From positions 186,001 to 250,000 of the forward strand of contig BROG01000073.1 in the NCBI GenBank assembly GCA_030159075.1: 64,000 bases of DNA, written 5' to 3'. This document shows positions 1 to 12,100 of the stretch, in pieces (position 1 is the first letter of the stretch; each line of letters starts with the position of its first letter). The notes below the pieces were generated by a model. The model was not told the DNA's origin and searched no databases. It saw only the letters and a list, made by a program, of their open reading frames with translations. The position numbers and the translations under genes were made by a program. The DNA comes from Atrina japonica (taxonomy: Eukaryota > Mollusca > Bivalvia > Pterioida > Pinnidae).

Positions 1-779
1 ATGCAAACTCTAACAATTTTCTTCAGAATGGTTTTTCTTCTAAGTCGTAAAATGTCTTGGCGTAGACGTCATACATTTCATCAAGGCTGCGACAATACGT
101 CTGGAAACCTCCATAAATCGTTCAAGTATCATTTACTTTCCTGTCAGCTTTCCAAATCGCATTCATTCATTCCGACAACAAATTTCTTCATCTTTTCTAT
201 GTGAACATTTTTATCGATATCGTCTAGTATATTCTATCCTCAGTGATGATTATGAACAGAAAGACTTGTAAAATTTCAAGGTCATTTTTTAAAATCACTA
301 ATTATCTTGGTCTATTTTCTGCTTTACTTGATGACACTTACCATAACGAGATTGACATGATATTTACAATTATATTTATACTTCTTAATCTACTAACTAT
401 TTCGAAATCAGATACATATAATAATGTAACTCAACTACAGTTTTCCAAAAGGTGCCATGTCGGACATTTGGTGACGTGGTGACGGGCCAATTAAAGCATA
501 TGACAGATCAAGCAACATCTGACATTACAGCTGACCTTATATAAACAAAATTTATCTAAACAAGACAACACTTTATTGGTGTCTGTCAAAAATTGCCTGG
601 TTGTCCCACCTTTTTTGGAACTGGTCAAATATCTTAAATCAACTACAATCGCAACTCCAAACCGTATTTAGAAACCAATTTTGTTACTAAACCAACTGAC
701 GGATGCAACATCTAACATTACATCTGACTTAATAAACAAAATTAATCTAAACAGGACAATAACAGATACAAAAGTTTTA
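1..779. other. 3' flank of WDR36, no gene recognised
   Basis: No recognisable gene. A diverged direct repeat is present: about 505-571 resembles 701-763 (both contain an AACATCTRACATTAC block followed by an ATAAACAAAAT block). A 33-codon minus-strand open stretch at about 50-150 has no family I know. Confidence 0.5.
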
Positions 780-849
780 TTACTGGTAATGTTGCTGTTC
801 TCATATAGTTAACTAAACAGAAGTTTTATATCTCATAATGTTGCTGGGC

Positions 850-1252
850 CCGAAGTCACCAAATTTACTCAGTACTCAAGCTCAACTAACTTTTAGCAAT
901 TTTAAGGTAAAAACATGCAATTTTTTTTTCTGTAATTGGACATGTTTGTATATAGATGGCATACAATTGTAAGTAATGATAAAAAAAATATTGCCCATTT
1001 GAAGAAAATTTCAGAAATATTAAAAAAATGTTTGAGTACGTACTCAAACTTTGAGTACCGTACTCAACGTATTTATTCATTTTTTAAAAGGAAAATCATA
1101 AATGTGACGCAAAAAATTTACATGTAAATGATTAAAAATCATAATATGTTTCCTAATCACTAACATCCAAAAGTTTTATAAACAATTTTATAGTCAAAAT
1201 AATGAAACAAAAGTTGAGCTTGAGTATTGAGTAAATCTGGTGATTTCGGGCC
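850..1252. mobile_element. MITE with about 40-bp terminal inverted repeats
   Basis: The left end GGCCCGAAGTCACCAAATTT and the right end AAATCTGGTGATTTCGGGCC are inverted, and the inversion extends through TACTCAAGCTCAACT. The flanks read GTTGCTG and CTGGTCTC, so a 3-bp CTG target duplication is likely. The interior is AT-rich, non-coding. Confidence 0.75.
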
Positions 1253-1419
1253 CTGGTCTCATATAGTTAACAGAAGTTTTATATCTCATGATGTTGCTGG
1301 TCTCATATAGTTAACAGAAGTTTTTTATCTCATCATGTTGCTGGTCTCATATAGTTAACTAAACAGAAGTTTTATATCTCATAATGTTGCTGGTCTCATA
1401 TAGTTAACTAAACAGAAGT

Positions 1420-1425
1420 TTTATT
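1420..1425 (-). promoter_or_regulatory. candidate poly(A) signal AATAAA
   Basis: AATAAA starts 3 nt after the WDR36 stop codon on the minus strand. The neighbouring array copies carry different bases here. The position is very close to the stop, so other signals further left may be used. Confidence 0.3.
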
Positions 1426-1427
1426 AC

Positions 1428-1577
1428 TCATAATGTTGCTGTTCTCATATAGTTAACTAAACATAAGTTTTGACAAAATAAATCTTGAAGTGTTTTCCAT
1501 GTCCTGTTCTGATTTCTCTGTAAATTGTGTACTTCACTAAGTAACTTAGGGGAACTGGTAATCATTTCACCATGTAC
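1428..1577 (-). CDS. WDR36: WDR36 last coding exon 20 (residues 849-897, stop TGA)
   Basis: It encodes [20 protein letters not shown], then [18 protein letters not shown] and TGA. It corresponds to human EEITNLSSQVEENWTHLQSLFNQSMCILNYLKSALL in position and pattern. The last 14 codons and the stop are one unit of the 45-49 bp array that continues to the left. Confidence 0.9.
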   Translation of the reverse strand, partial: VHGEMITSSPKLLSEVHNLQRNQNRTWKTLQDLFCQNLCLVNYMRTATL

Positions 1578-4500
1578 CTAAAAAGATAAACAGCATATCA
1601 AAAAATAATATGTAGCCACAGACGCATCCTAGTTAGACAATTATTAAAGGTGCACTTTCATCAAAATTCAAAAAATAAAACCATTTTTTTTTAACTTGCA
1701 ACATACCAAATATTGCATTGTTTGACATTGCCTTATTGCAGTATTTATACTCTTATTGTTTTAGTGATGTAATATGATTCAGCTGATCAAGTACTAACAA
1801 AAATCCAAAGTCCTAAAAGCTGCTGGGCCAATGGCACATGATATGCCAATCATGCCAATTTTATTAAATAAATTTTACAAATAATAAAGTCCAATAACTT
1901 TGTATTTTCAAGAGTCAAAATCATAAGCATCAAAACATACCTAGTCCTCATGAAACCAAATTGGTAAAGTTCTGATAAAATAAACTCTGATAAAATAAAA
2001 TCAAGATTATATAAGTCCCCTAATCTATCGAACGGAAATTCAACAAATAACTGGGGATCATGGGTGGTTCTGATGTATGCCACCCCTGCACATTTTTGAT
2101 ATCACAAGTCCTGAGAAGTTTTTTTGCTCCAGAAGCTAGATGTTGATATGTTTGTCTTTTCAAAGGTATTACACTGATAAATTGATAACAACCCCCACCC
2201 CCTTAAACAAACAAAAGGGGGCCACCGGGCTCACCTGGAAAAATTGGTCAAAACAGCAGAAAACATAAAAATGTGTGAAAGATAATATGGCTAATAAACA
2301 TAAAAAACAGTAGGCTCATTGGGGGGCCTTAATAATCACTTCAGTAAAATGTTTTTTACTGACAATATACTGAAAAGCAACCAAAAGCATGAAAAATTCA
2401 TTGAAAAGGAGAATTAACTTGCATAAGGGCAGTTTACATGTACCTTGCCAACCTTTTTATAGATCTTTCAAGATACATGTAATGTGCAACTACAGTCTCA
2501 AACATGTGACTTCCATTTAAAAAGGGAAATAACTTTCACAAGGATCAACCTTACAATTTCTGCACAATAAATTTTTTGTAGATCTTTGTGGTGATCACTG
2601 GATAATAGAGAAAAATAGGACAGAACATGAGAATATCCACTTTAAAGAGGAAATAACTCCTATAAGGATCAACCTGACAATTTAATTCTTGTTGACTTTT
2701 TCATAGATCTTTGCGAATTTTACAGTTTTGCTTCTTTCTCTTTGTCTCTATATATTGTATTTTTCCAGATAATAGGACAAACCTGTCAAAAACATAAGAA
2801 ATCAACTAAAAAAAGGAAATAGCTCCCATAAGGGGCAACCTGACAATTTCAGCCCTATTGACTTTTTTGTAGATCTTTGCATGCTGAACATTTTTGCTCC
2901 TTTCATTTTTACTCTACCTACTATACTCTTCAAGATAATGTCAAAAAACATCCAAAAACATGAAAAATCCACTAAAAGGGGAAATAACTCCCATAAGGAG
3001 CAAACTGACAATTCCAGATCATTGACTTTTTTGTAGATCTTGCATGCTGAACATTTTTGCTTCTTTCACTTTTACTCTACCTATTATACGTTTCAAGATA
3101 ATGTCAAAAACATTTAAAACATGAAATATCCATTTAAAAGGAGATATAACATGCAAAAGGGGCGACCTGACAATTTCGGCCATACTGACTTTTTTGTAGA
3201 TCTTTGCATACTGAACATTTTTGCTTCTTTCATGTTTACTCTACCTATTATACTGTTCAAGATAATGTCAAAAAACATCAAAAAACATGAATAATTCACA
3301 AAAAAGGGGGAAATAACTCACATAAGGGTCAATTTGACAATTTCCTATTCTATAAATTGGGAGAGGTCAAAATGTAGCTTTAGACCTGACACAAAATTAA
3401 AACCTGTTAACCTCTAAAATTATCACATGCTGTGGAAAATTGGTTATTACCTTTGATGAATGAAACTCTGTGAACTCAACACATACACATGATGCTAAAA
3501 TTCCGGAAGTTTTATGAATTTTTTAAAGGTTGTTTTCCGAATATTCCTGTGTAATCACAATACCAGGGATTTATTTAACAGTACTGGAACTTCTTGCATA
3601 CACACATTTTATCAAGTTTAAACTTCAACCCAATAACTCCTTTACATCCACCATGACATACTGAACAGAGAATACATGTAGGTAGCTGTGTCGACTGTTG
3701 ACAGATTACTATTGTACATATTTTAGCTTGATAAGATATTATCACAGAATCATAAAAATATGAAAATTCTGATTCTAAATGCACTAAAAAGAGAATTTTT
3801 TATAATTTCAAATAGTTTTTTTTTTAACTAAGTACTATATTTATTAGTGTATTGAATAAAGTGTCTTCTCTGTAAAGTTGAATAATCAAATTCTTTTGAT
3901 GTTAAAAACCACAGATCAACCTCCACCAGGCAATACATTTCATCCTGTTTCCCTTGTATACAAATATTTATTTTTAAAATGTTTTCAAGATTTTAACATT
4001 ATGTACAGGTTAGAGTAAGTTTGATTCTATACTTCCGCTTATAGCACCTGATTTTCACCAATGCGTATACGATACAGCCTCACATCTACATATACATGTG
4101 TACTTTTTAAAAAATCAAATGGCTTTAATATCTTGATGTATTTTCCAAATCCCCCGAAACCATGTCATTGTAAAAAACAAAATTTATGTTGTAATGTGCA
4201 AGAGCTTTTTATTACACTAGATGAATACAATAATTTGTGTTTAGAGTATTTTAGTGTTTATAGCAGTGCTAAAAAATCATACAAAAATATTTGCAAGTCA
4301 AGATTTTAAATTAAACTATCATATCAGATCGTTTATCCTCTATAACATTAAAGAATTTCACCAAGATAATAATACACATTAATTTCACTAAAAACCACCT
4401 ATTATTCACGGAAAATCCATAAGTAGATAAAAAAAAAGTCTTAAAATATTTCGTTGAAAATAAAATTCAAAACGAAAATCCAGCAAGCAAGATGGATTTA

Positions 4501-7500
4501 ACCATCGTTTACGTCAATATTCCAAAAAGTTCAACAAGACCCTTTTCCTGTTGGCTGACACATTTGATATTGGCTCTATACATAGATTATGTGAAAGTGA
4601 ATCACTGAGATTAAAATCAAAAGACAAAGCTGGAAATGATTTTTAAAGATCAATAACAGTATGTCATCATTCTTTGATTGTAGGTCATAAGAAATCTTGT
4701 AAAAATTCACCAAGAGAATTATGAGAGTTTATCCAACATATTACCGAAAATTCTGCGTATGTTATAATTGTGAAACATTGTGTACCTAGAATGAATATTA
4801 GAGATGTATAGCAAAATATTAACATAATGACAAAAAAATAACGAAATGCAGTTTGCAACTCACTTTCAAAAATAATGCCAGGTAAGCATTTATCAGCTCG
4901 AAGTCTTTATTGCTGATCAAGACATAATCTATGAATTGGAGAAAATTGCTCATCAGTTCTACAGATCCGCCATTTTCTGGACCCAGTGATCGTATCTCAA
5001 TGTCAATCGATGATGGACCAAGATCTTTCATCTTCTTAAGAACTTGATCATCTAGCATAATAAAAAAGATCACATTTCATATTAAAAATATATTTCAAAG
5101 TATATGTTGTAACATTGTAGAATTGTTTTACCAAGTGTTTGACATTTGTATTAATCTTATAACTGCATAAAAAGATTTGTCATTTATTTTACATATAACA
5201 AAACTGCTTTTAGACTCGCAGTAATCCCCTCAGGTTATGGTGAATGAATCCTAGTACTTTAATACAATAACATGATGTCAGTTTAATGTTGGTTAATTTC
5301 ATCTATTTCATCAATTTCTAGTTGGCAAAAGTGTTTCATGGCAGTTGATTTACTGGACCTTTCCTGATTTTTGTGTTCCCAGCAGTGGTGAGCAACTTGG
5401 CTTGTTGGCTGTGACACTCACATCTATTTTGAAAAAGGGTTGCTTAAACCTAATATTAACCATATCAATGGTCCAAGTTCTTTTCTAATAAATTACATAA
5501 AATTGAAGATACAGGTAAATAAGATAAAACAAAGTTTCTACTTACAAGCAATTGATTCCTCAGACAAAAGTTTCCCAATATCAGAAACAGGTGTAAATTT
5601 ACCTGTCCATACGTGTGTTTGACTCTGAAATAATAAATGTGTGTAAAAAAAAAATGATTTTGTAAAAGCCTTTTCTATTGCTAGATTTTTTTTTTCCTTC
5701 TTTCTCCATTATGTTTTCAAACATCAATATTGAATTTGAAATGGTCACGCAGAGAGAGAGAGAGAGAGAGAGAGAATTTACATATATATGATATACATAA
5801 GTTATAGTTTTGTAAAAAAAAAATAGGGGTCAAAACAAATGGTCATGATCTTTTCGATCAAGTAGACTTCATCAGTTGAACTTGTAAATAAAAACAAGAA
5901 ATGGACGATGCCCCCCTCTGCTCTGCCATATACATGAGTTGGCCATGTAGTTGTATGTACTTTATATTTGATGTTGAAGTACACCTTGAAATTGTTGTGC
6001 TGTCTGTAAGACACAAATGATGGCCCCACCTGACCATAAGAAATTAAAAGTTAAACACTGTATAATAATGTATCTTTGCAGAATTGAATGTCCAGCTAAA
6101 AGGTTTCAACTTTCTAGAATACGGTCAGCAACAAGTTATTCTTAAATATACTCACTGAATCCCTGATAAACAATAGTAAGAATTTTATGCAACTTTCAGT
6201 CATGAAAGTTCAATTTAATTTCCAGCTTTAGTAGTCACAAAGTTCAACTTTCCATTTCCAATGGCCACTAACTTCCCTGTTTTGATTAAATATTTCCAGG
6301 TGTTGATTACATATTTGACAACACTAAAAAATCTTATTTTAGTTACAATTAAGTTATTGCATTATGGACATTAAATTATAGTAGTAGAAACCATGTTTTC
6401 AATCATCAATTCAGAAGGACAACTACTGGTTTTTGTGAATATCTAACATCCCCCCTTTTTGACTTTTAGTAAAAGGAATTGGCAAAGTCATTTGGCATTT
6501 TGGAATTATCAATAAAAAAATATCCTGTGGACATGCACACCTCCATTATGTGTACAAACAACCTACAAAATATTAAAGCTGTATCTCAAAAACTGTAGGA
6601 GGAGATAGTCGGACAAAACATGATCTCTTTATGCAGCTGGTACCAAAAAAGACTAAGTCCAAATAACTGGCATTTTAGAAATATTTAAGAAAAAAAAAAA
6701 TCCTGTGGAAATGCACACCTCCATTTTGTGTACAAACAACCTACAAAATATTAAAGCTGTATCTCAAAAACTGTAGTAGGAAAAAGCCGGACAAAACATT
6801 GCTCTATATCTGAACCGACTAATGGACAGACGGACAGACAGGGGTAAAGTAATGTGCCCCCTCCCCCCCCCCAACATTTTGTTGCTGGGGCATGAAAAGG
6901 TGCAGGCTTCCAAAACAAAAAATGTTATCATAACTGTTATCATTTCAGTATCAGATTTTCCAAAAAACATTTTACCTGTAAGATGACAATATGAAGTGTT
7001 GGCAAAATGAGAAATGAGGTTTAATTATGTGATTTCTTTGCAAAACTTTACAAGTCAATTAATGAAACAAAGGAGTAACAAAAACTATATAGATACTTAC
7101 TGAACGTAATGTCACTGTCATGTAGGGCAGCGTATACATAATTACTTACTTACTGTTTGTAATGCCACTGTCATGTAGGGCGGCATATACATAATTACTT
7201 AAATACTTACTGTTTGTAAAGCCACTGTCATGTAGGGCGGCATATATATATAATTACTTAAATACTTAAAAGCCACTTACTGGTTATATAATTACTTAAA
7301 TACACTGTCATAAAGCCACTGTCATGTAGGGCGCATATACATAATACTTAAATACTTACTGTTTAAATACTGTCATGTGTTTAATTACTTAAATACTTAC
7401 TGTTTGTAATGCCACTGTCATATAGGGCGCATATACATAATTACTTAAATACTTACTGTTTGTAATGCCACTGTCATGTAGGGTGGCATATACATAATTA

Positions 7501-9059
7501 CTTAAATACTTACTGTTTATAAAGCCACTGTCATGTAGGGCGGCATATATATATAATTACTTAAATACTTACTGTTTATAAAGCCACTGTCATGTAGGGT
7601 GGCATATATAATTAGTTTATAAAGCACTGTCATGTAGGGCGCATAAATTACTTAAATACTTACTGTTTATAAAGCCACTGTCATGTAGGGCGGCATATAC
7701 ATTATTAAATACATAATTACTTCAATACGCATATATATAATTACTTAAATACTTACTGTTTGTAATGCCACTGTCATGTAGGGTGGCATATACATAATTA
7801 CTTAAATACTTACTGTTTATAAAGCCACTGTCATGTAGGGCGGCATATACATAATTACTTAAATACTTACTGTTTATAATGCCACTGTCATGTAGGGTGG
7901 CATATATATAATTACTCAAATACTTACTGTTTATAATGCCACTGTCATGTAGGGCGGCATATACATAATTACTCAAATACTTACTGTTTATGATGCCACT
8001 GTCACTTACAGTTTATAATGCCTCGGTCATGTAGATCAGTGTATACATAATTACTTACATATTGCCAGTAATGCCACTAACATGTAAGGCAACATATATA
8101 TATATATTTATATACAGTGAACCCGCTTTACAACGACATTCATTATAACGGAATATTCGGTATCCGACAAGAAATGCTTAGGAACAAACGTACTTGTACA
8201 TAAAAAGTACTCATTACAACGGAATATTCATTATCTGACTCCGACATTAGATTCCGGGAACAAATGTACAAAACTCAGTGAAAATAAACTCTTTACAACG
8301 ACGTAACATAGAACCCACCAGCTGAACTGGCTATTGTTATCATTCTTGATTTACTTCACGGTTGAGTTCATAGGTAAAAATAATTGCCAATAAAACAATT
8401 ACACCATCAAATGTTTTCTAATCTCCACTGATAGGTGATGGCCTAGGTGTCAACAATTAGCGCTTGAATCACCCTTACCTGTACGTCAGGATGTAAATAC
8501 AAGCTGGGTACAAAGTGAAAAAATAAGATTGATAAATAAAGAATAAAAGATACACATAGTTGACAAGTTCCGCTAGGCTACTTGTTCGTTCCGATGTGGT
8601 TACAATGGCGGATCTTTAAATTATTTCAGTACTTGCGATAACAGTAGACATTTTACTAAAACTTTATTTATGAAACGCATTTTTCAGAGAATTGTATCAG
8701 CAATCTCTGCATTTTTTTATTTTAGCAATAAAGTGTCTAAATCAGAATCTGGAGATTACATTTGGGCATTTTGTACATGATTCATGCATTTTACGACATC
8801 ACAGATTTATTACCAGTTTAATGAAAAAATAATTGTGCATCGATATTAACAAGATTAACTTGCATAAATTTTATTTATATATTTTCATAGAGATTTTAAT
8901 GTTGTTTTAAGTTTATTTATTAACATGTACAAATATATGTGTAAATGATACACAAGGGAGCTAACTATGAAATGCCCTACACATCAAATTCATTACAGTG
9001 ACAAATTTGATATAACGCCATTCCTACATGGGAACAAACATGGTCTATGTAAAGAGGGT

Positions 9060-9127
<68 letters not shown>

Positions 9128-12100
9128 ATATATGTTTGTTTGTTTATTGTAGTTTAACATCCCACTAAAGAATCTTTCACTCATGTGGAGACATCACCAT
9201 ATGCTGGTGAAGGGCTTCAGATTTTGGCCTATGCTCTGCAATTACAGCCATTCAGCAGTGAAGGTTCTTTAATATGCTGACACCTACTGAGACATGGAAC
9301 CTTGGTTTTACTGTCTCATCCGAAGGACAGGAAACCAACCTGAACTGGCTGGATTCGAATTTACAATCAAGAGTCAAGCGCACTGCTGACTGAGCCAGGC
9401 CGGCTATATATATATATAAATATAAAAATGCATTGACTTAAATAGTTTGAGTGGTTGTCAAGTTGGGAATAATCTCTTACAGCAGAGTTCACAAAGATTA
9501 TCCTCATGCCAACATTTCCACATCTACAGTATGTTGTTGGTATCATTGTTATTACCTTTTTAGAATCAACATCTCTGTTCTTATCTACATCAAACTTTGG
9601 TTCCATCCCTGCAACTGTAGGCAGAAAAAATGGTGCTGCTTTGGGAACTTTTGGCGGCTGTTTAGGTTTATTCCTCATCTACAAAAGATAAATTTTGTTT
9701 GTTTTTTTCAACAAAAAAGTATTAATATGTTGATTATTTTATCTTACGATTCATACCTACACACCAGTTAAAATATCAAAAATTTAGAAAATCATCAATA
9801 TTTTCAGCCAGTAATCTAAAGTTTCAATAAAATTATAAAGTAAAAATTGGCATGTTACCAAACTTCCAACAAAAGTAAAATGGTGCAAAATAGTCACACC
9901 AAACAATGTACACTTAGTTTGTACAATATCTACTCAACTCCAAATTTTATCTTAAAGATAAAATAATAAGCAATGGAGTATGAATTCTTTTAATATTACA
10001 AAAGACATTTGATTAATGACTGGTGATATAAATTTTATTGACAGTACATGGGTACAGTAATTTAATAGATATGGCTGACATTATATTCTGCAACACTGCT
10101 TAATTGAAAATTTTATTTACAATGGATAACTCGAATATTCCTATTTCAAGCATTATGGCAATATTCTAAGTTTGAAAAATTTATACCTGGTTATGCTGAA
10201 CTACAATAACTTTTAATAAATTTCAGAAAGTAATTGTTTTTGGTGTATTTCCAATAATTTAAACCTAACCTCCCTCCCCCAATTTTCAGCATGTTCCTAC
10301 ATACAGATGGCCTCTGATCCAATGATCTTGAAGTTTTGACAAAATATTTTTCTATTTGACCCAACACCTTTACACAAAAAGGTGAAAACTTTGAAGGAAG
10401 TTAGTATTTTACGTTATCTCAAATACAGATTTTTATCAAATATCTTGAAATATTTAATTATGCCTTTTAGCTTGATACGTACATTTTAAAATATTTGTAT
10501 AAATACTTACACCATCGAAAATCGAAATAATTTTTTTGGTAAACACAGCCTATGTCCCTTTAATACAATAATTCTTAATTGCCAGAAAAAAATAATATAT
10601 CATATCCTGAAAAAAACATTATAATTAGGTCAAGATTAGTGATAATTCTCACCTTTATCTCATCAAGGTTCATCAAATTTTGCCATCGAGAGTTGGGTAA
10701 AAGTGATAAGGTCACCAGTTCATCACTAATCTGTTCGGGAGATTTGAATTCTGATGACAAATAGTCGTCTATTTCCTCATCTTCTCTTTCCTCTGTACTA
10801 TTGGGATCTGTGATACAAATCAAACTATAGCTCTTCAGTGTTTACAGGCATCTCTAGGTTTCTTTACCAAAACATTTTGACTTTCAATTTTCAGTCATGT
10901 GGATGGTAACCAGCTATCAAAGATGGAATATAAATGAAACCAGCCTAATTGTATCACCCAAATATGACCTCAGCAAACTGGCAAAATTCCCCATGTAATC
11001 AAGACCGGTTCCAGTGACACCCAGTGGCAGGTGACCAATTGTCACCAAGTAAGAATCATCATCAGGGCTACTTGGGCACAGAGGCCACTGCATGATATTA
11101 AAATTACATACATAATCCTGTCAAGTTTTGTGTTTGACTTAAAATCAACAATTTTAAACTTCAAAATTTAAACTTCAAAACAAGTCATTTTGTTGGATCA
11201 ATGCTATTTTATCTTGGTCAAGTCTCAACATGAAAACCCAATATAAATTCTTCTTACAAATTAAGTGCCTTTGCACTTAATTCTGATCACATATTTTAAA
11301 TATTTGCTGTAAACTGTCCATTTTCATTGTGATTTCTGCAGATCTAGAAGAAAAATGATACAATATTCCCCATTGCATTTATTTTTGCTATTCATCATCA
11401 AATCCACTTTCATGGCTTACCTGAGGTTTTTTTCTTTGTTGTGGGCATTTCCATGACAACTGGTTCATAATCAGGTGGCAGAGCATTTAAAGGAACATGA
11501 GTAAACAACATTCTGTTTGACCAAAGATAGATGCCCAGATTGTCAACATGTGCAGTAGCCAGGAAATCACCAGTTGGTGACATAGAGACACATGTAGCTG
11601 CTGAGTCTGTCAGGTAGCAGTCTACCAACCTGTTAACAATTAACAGACAGTGACTTTATAACTACAGTATAACACAACCTGTAAACAGTTTACACACAGT
11701 GACTATATAACTAAAATAGCCACATCCTGTAAACAGTTTACATACAGTGACTATATATAACTATGTATATTCCAATCACAACCCAAGAACTGTTCACATA
11801 CAGTATCTTTATAACTACAGTGTGAAACATGTAGAAGACAACTGTTAACAGACAGTGACAGTATACTATGACCCATTAACAATTTAAACACTGTGACTTT
11901 ATAAATATAGTATACCACATCCCATAAACTGTTTACATACATTGACTTTATAACTATAGTATATACCACACCCCATAAATTGTTTACACACAGTGACTTT
12001 ATAACTATAGCATATCATAACCCATAAACTGTTTACATACAGTGACTTTATAACTATACCATAACCCATAAACTATTAACATACAGTGAGCATATATAAC

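Larger units (their letters stand above)
780..1470 (-). repeat. 45-49 bp tandem array carrying the WDR36 stop codon
   Basis: The unit begins CTCATATAGTTAAC on the plus strand; starts lie near 801, 1258, 1302, 1347, 1396 and 1445. The copy at about 1425-1470 is the coding end of WDR36 exon 20. The array is interrupted by the MITE at 850-1252. Confidence 0.85.

Noticed and set aside
1..204. Open frame at the left edge as part of a neighbouring gene
   Set aside because: No splice sites or family resemblance; composition is not clearly coding on either strand.
9367..9678. 103-codon open frame taken whole as a protein
   Set aside because: Only the first 41 codons (9556-9678) are WDR36 exon 17; the rest is intron running into a SINE.
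10985..11060. Intronic C/D snoRNA in the ribosome-biogenesis gene WDR36
   Set aside because: TGATGATGA occurs on the minus strand near 11050 and 11400, but I found no properly placed CTGA box or closing stem within 60-120 nt.
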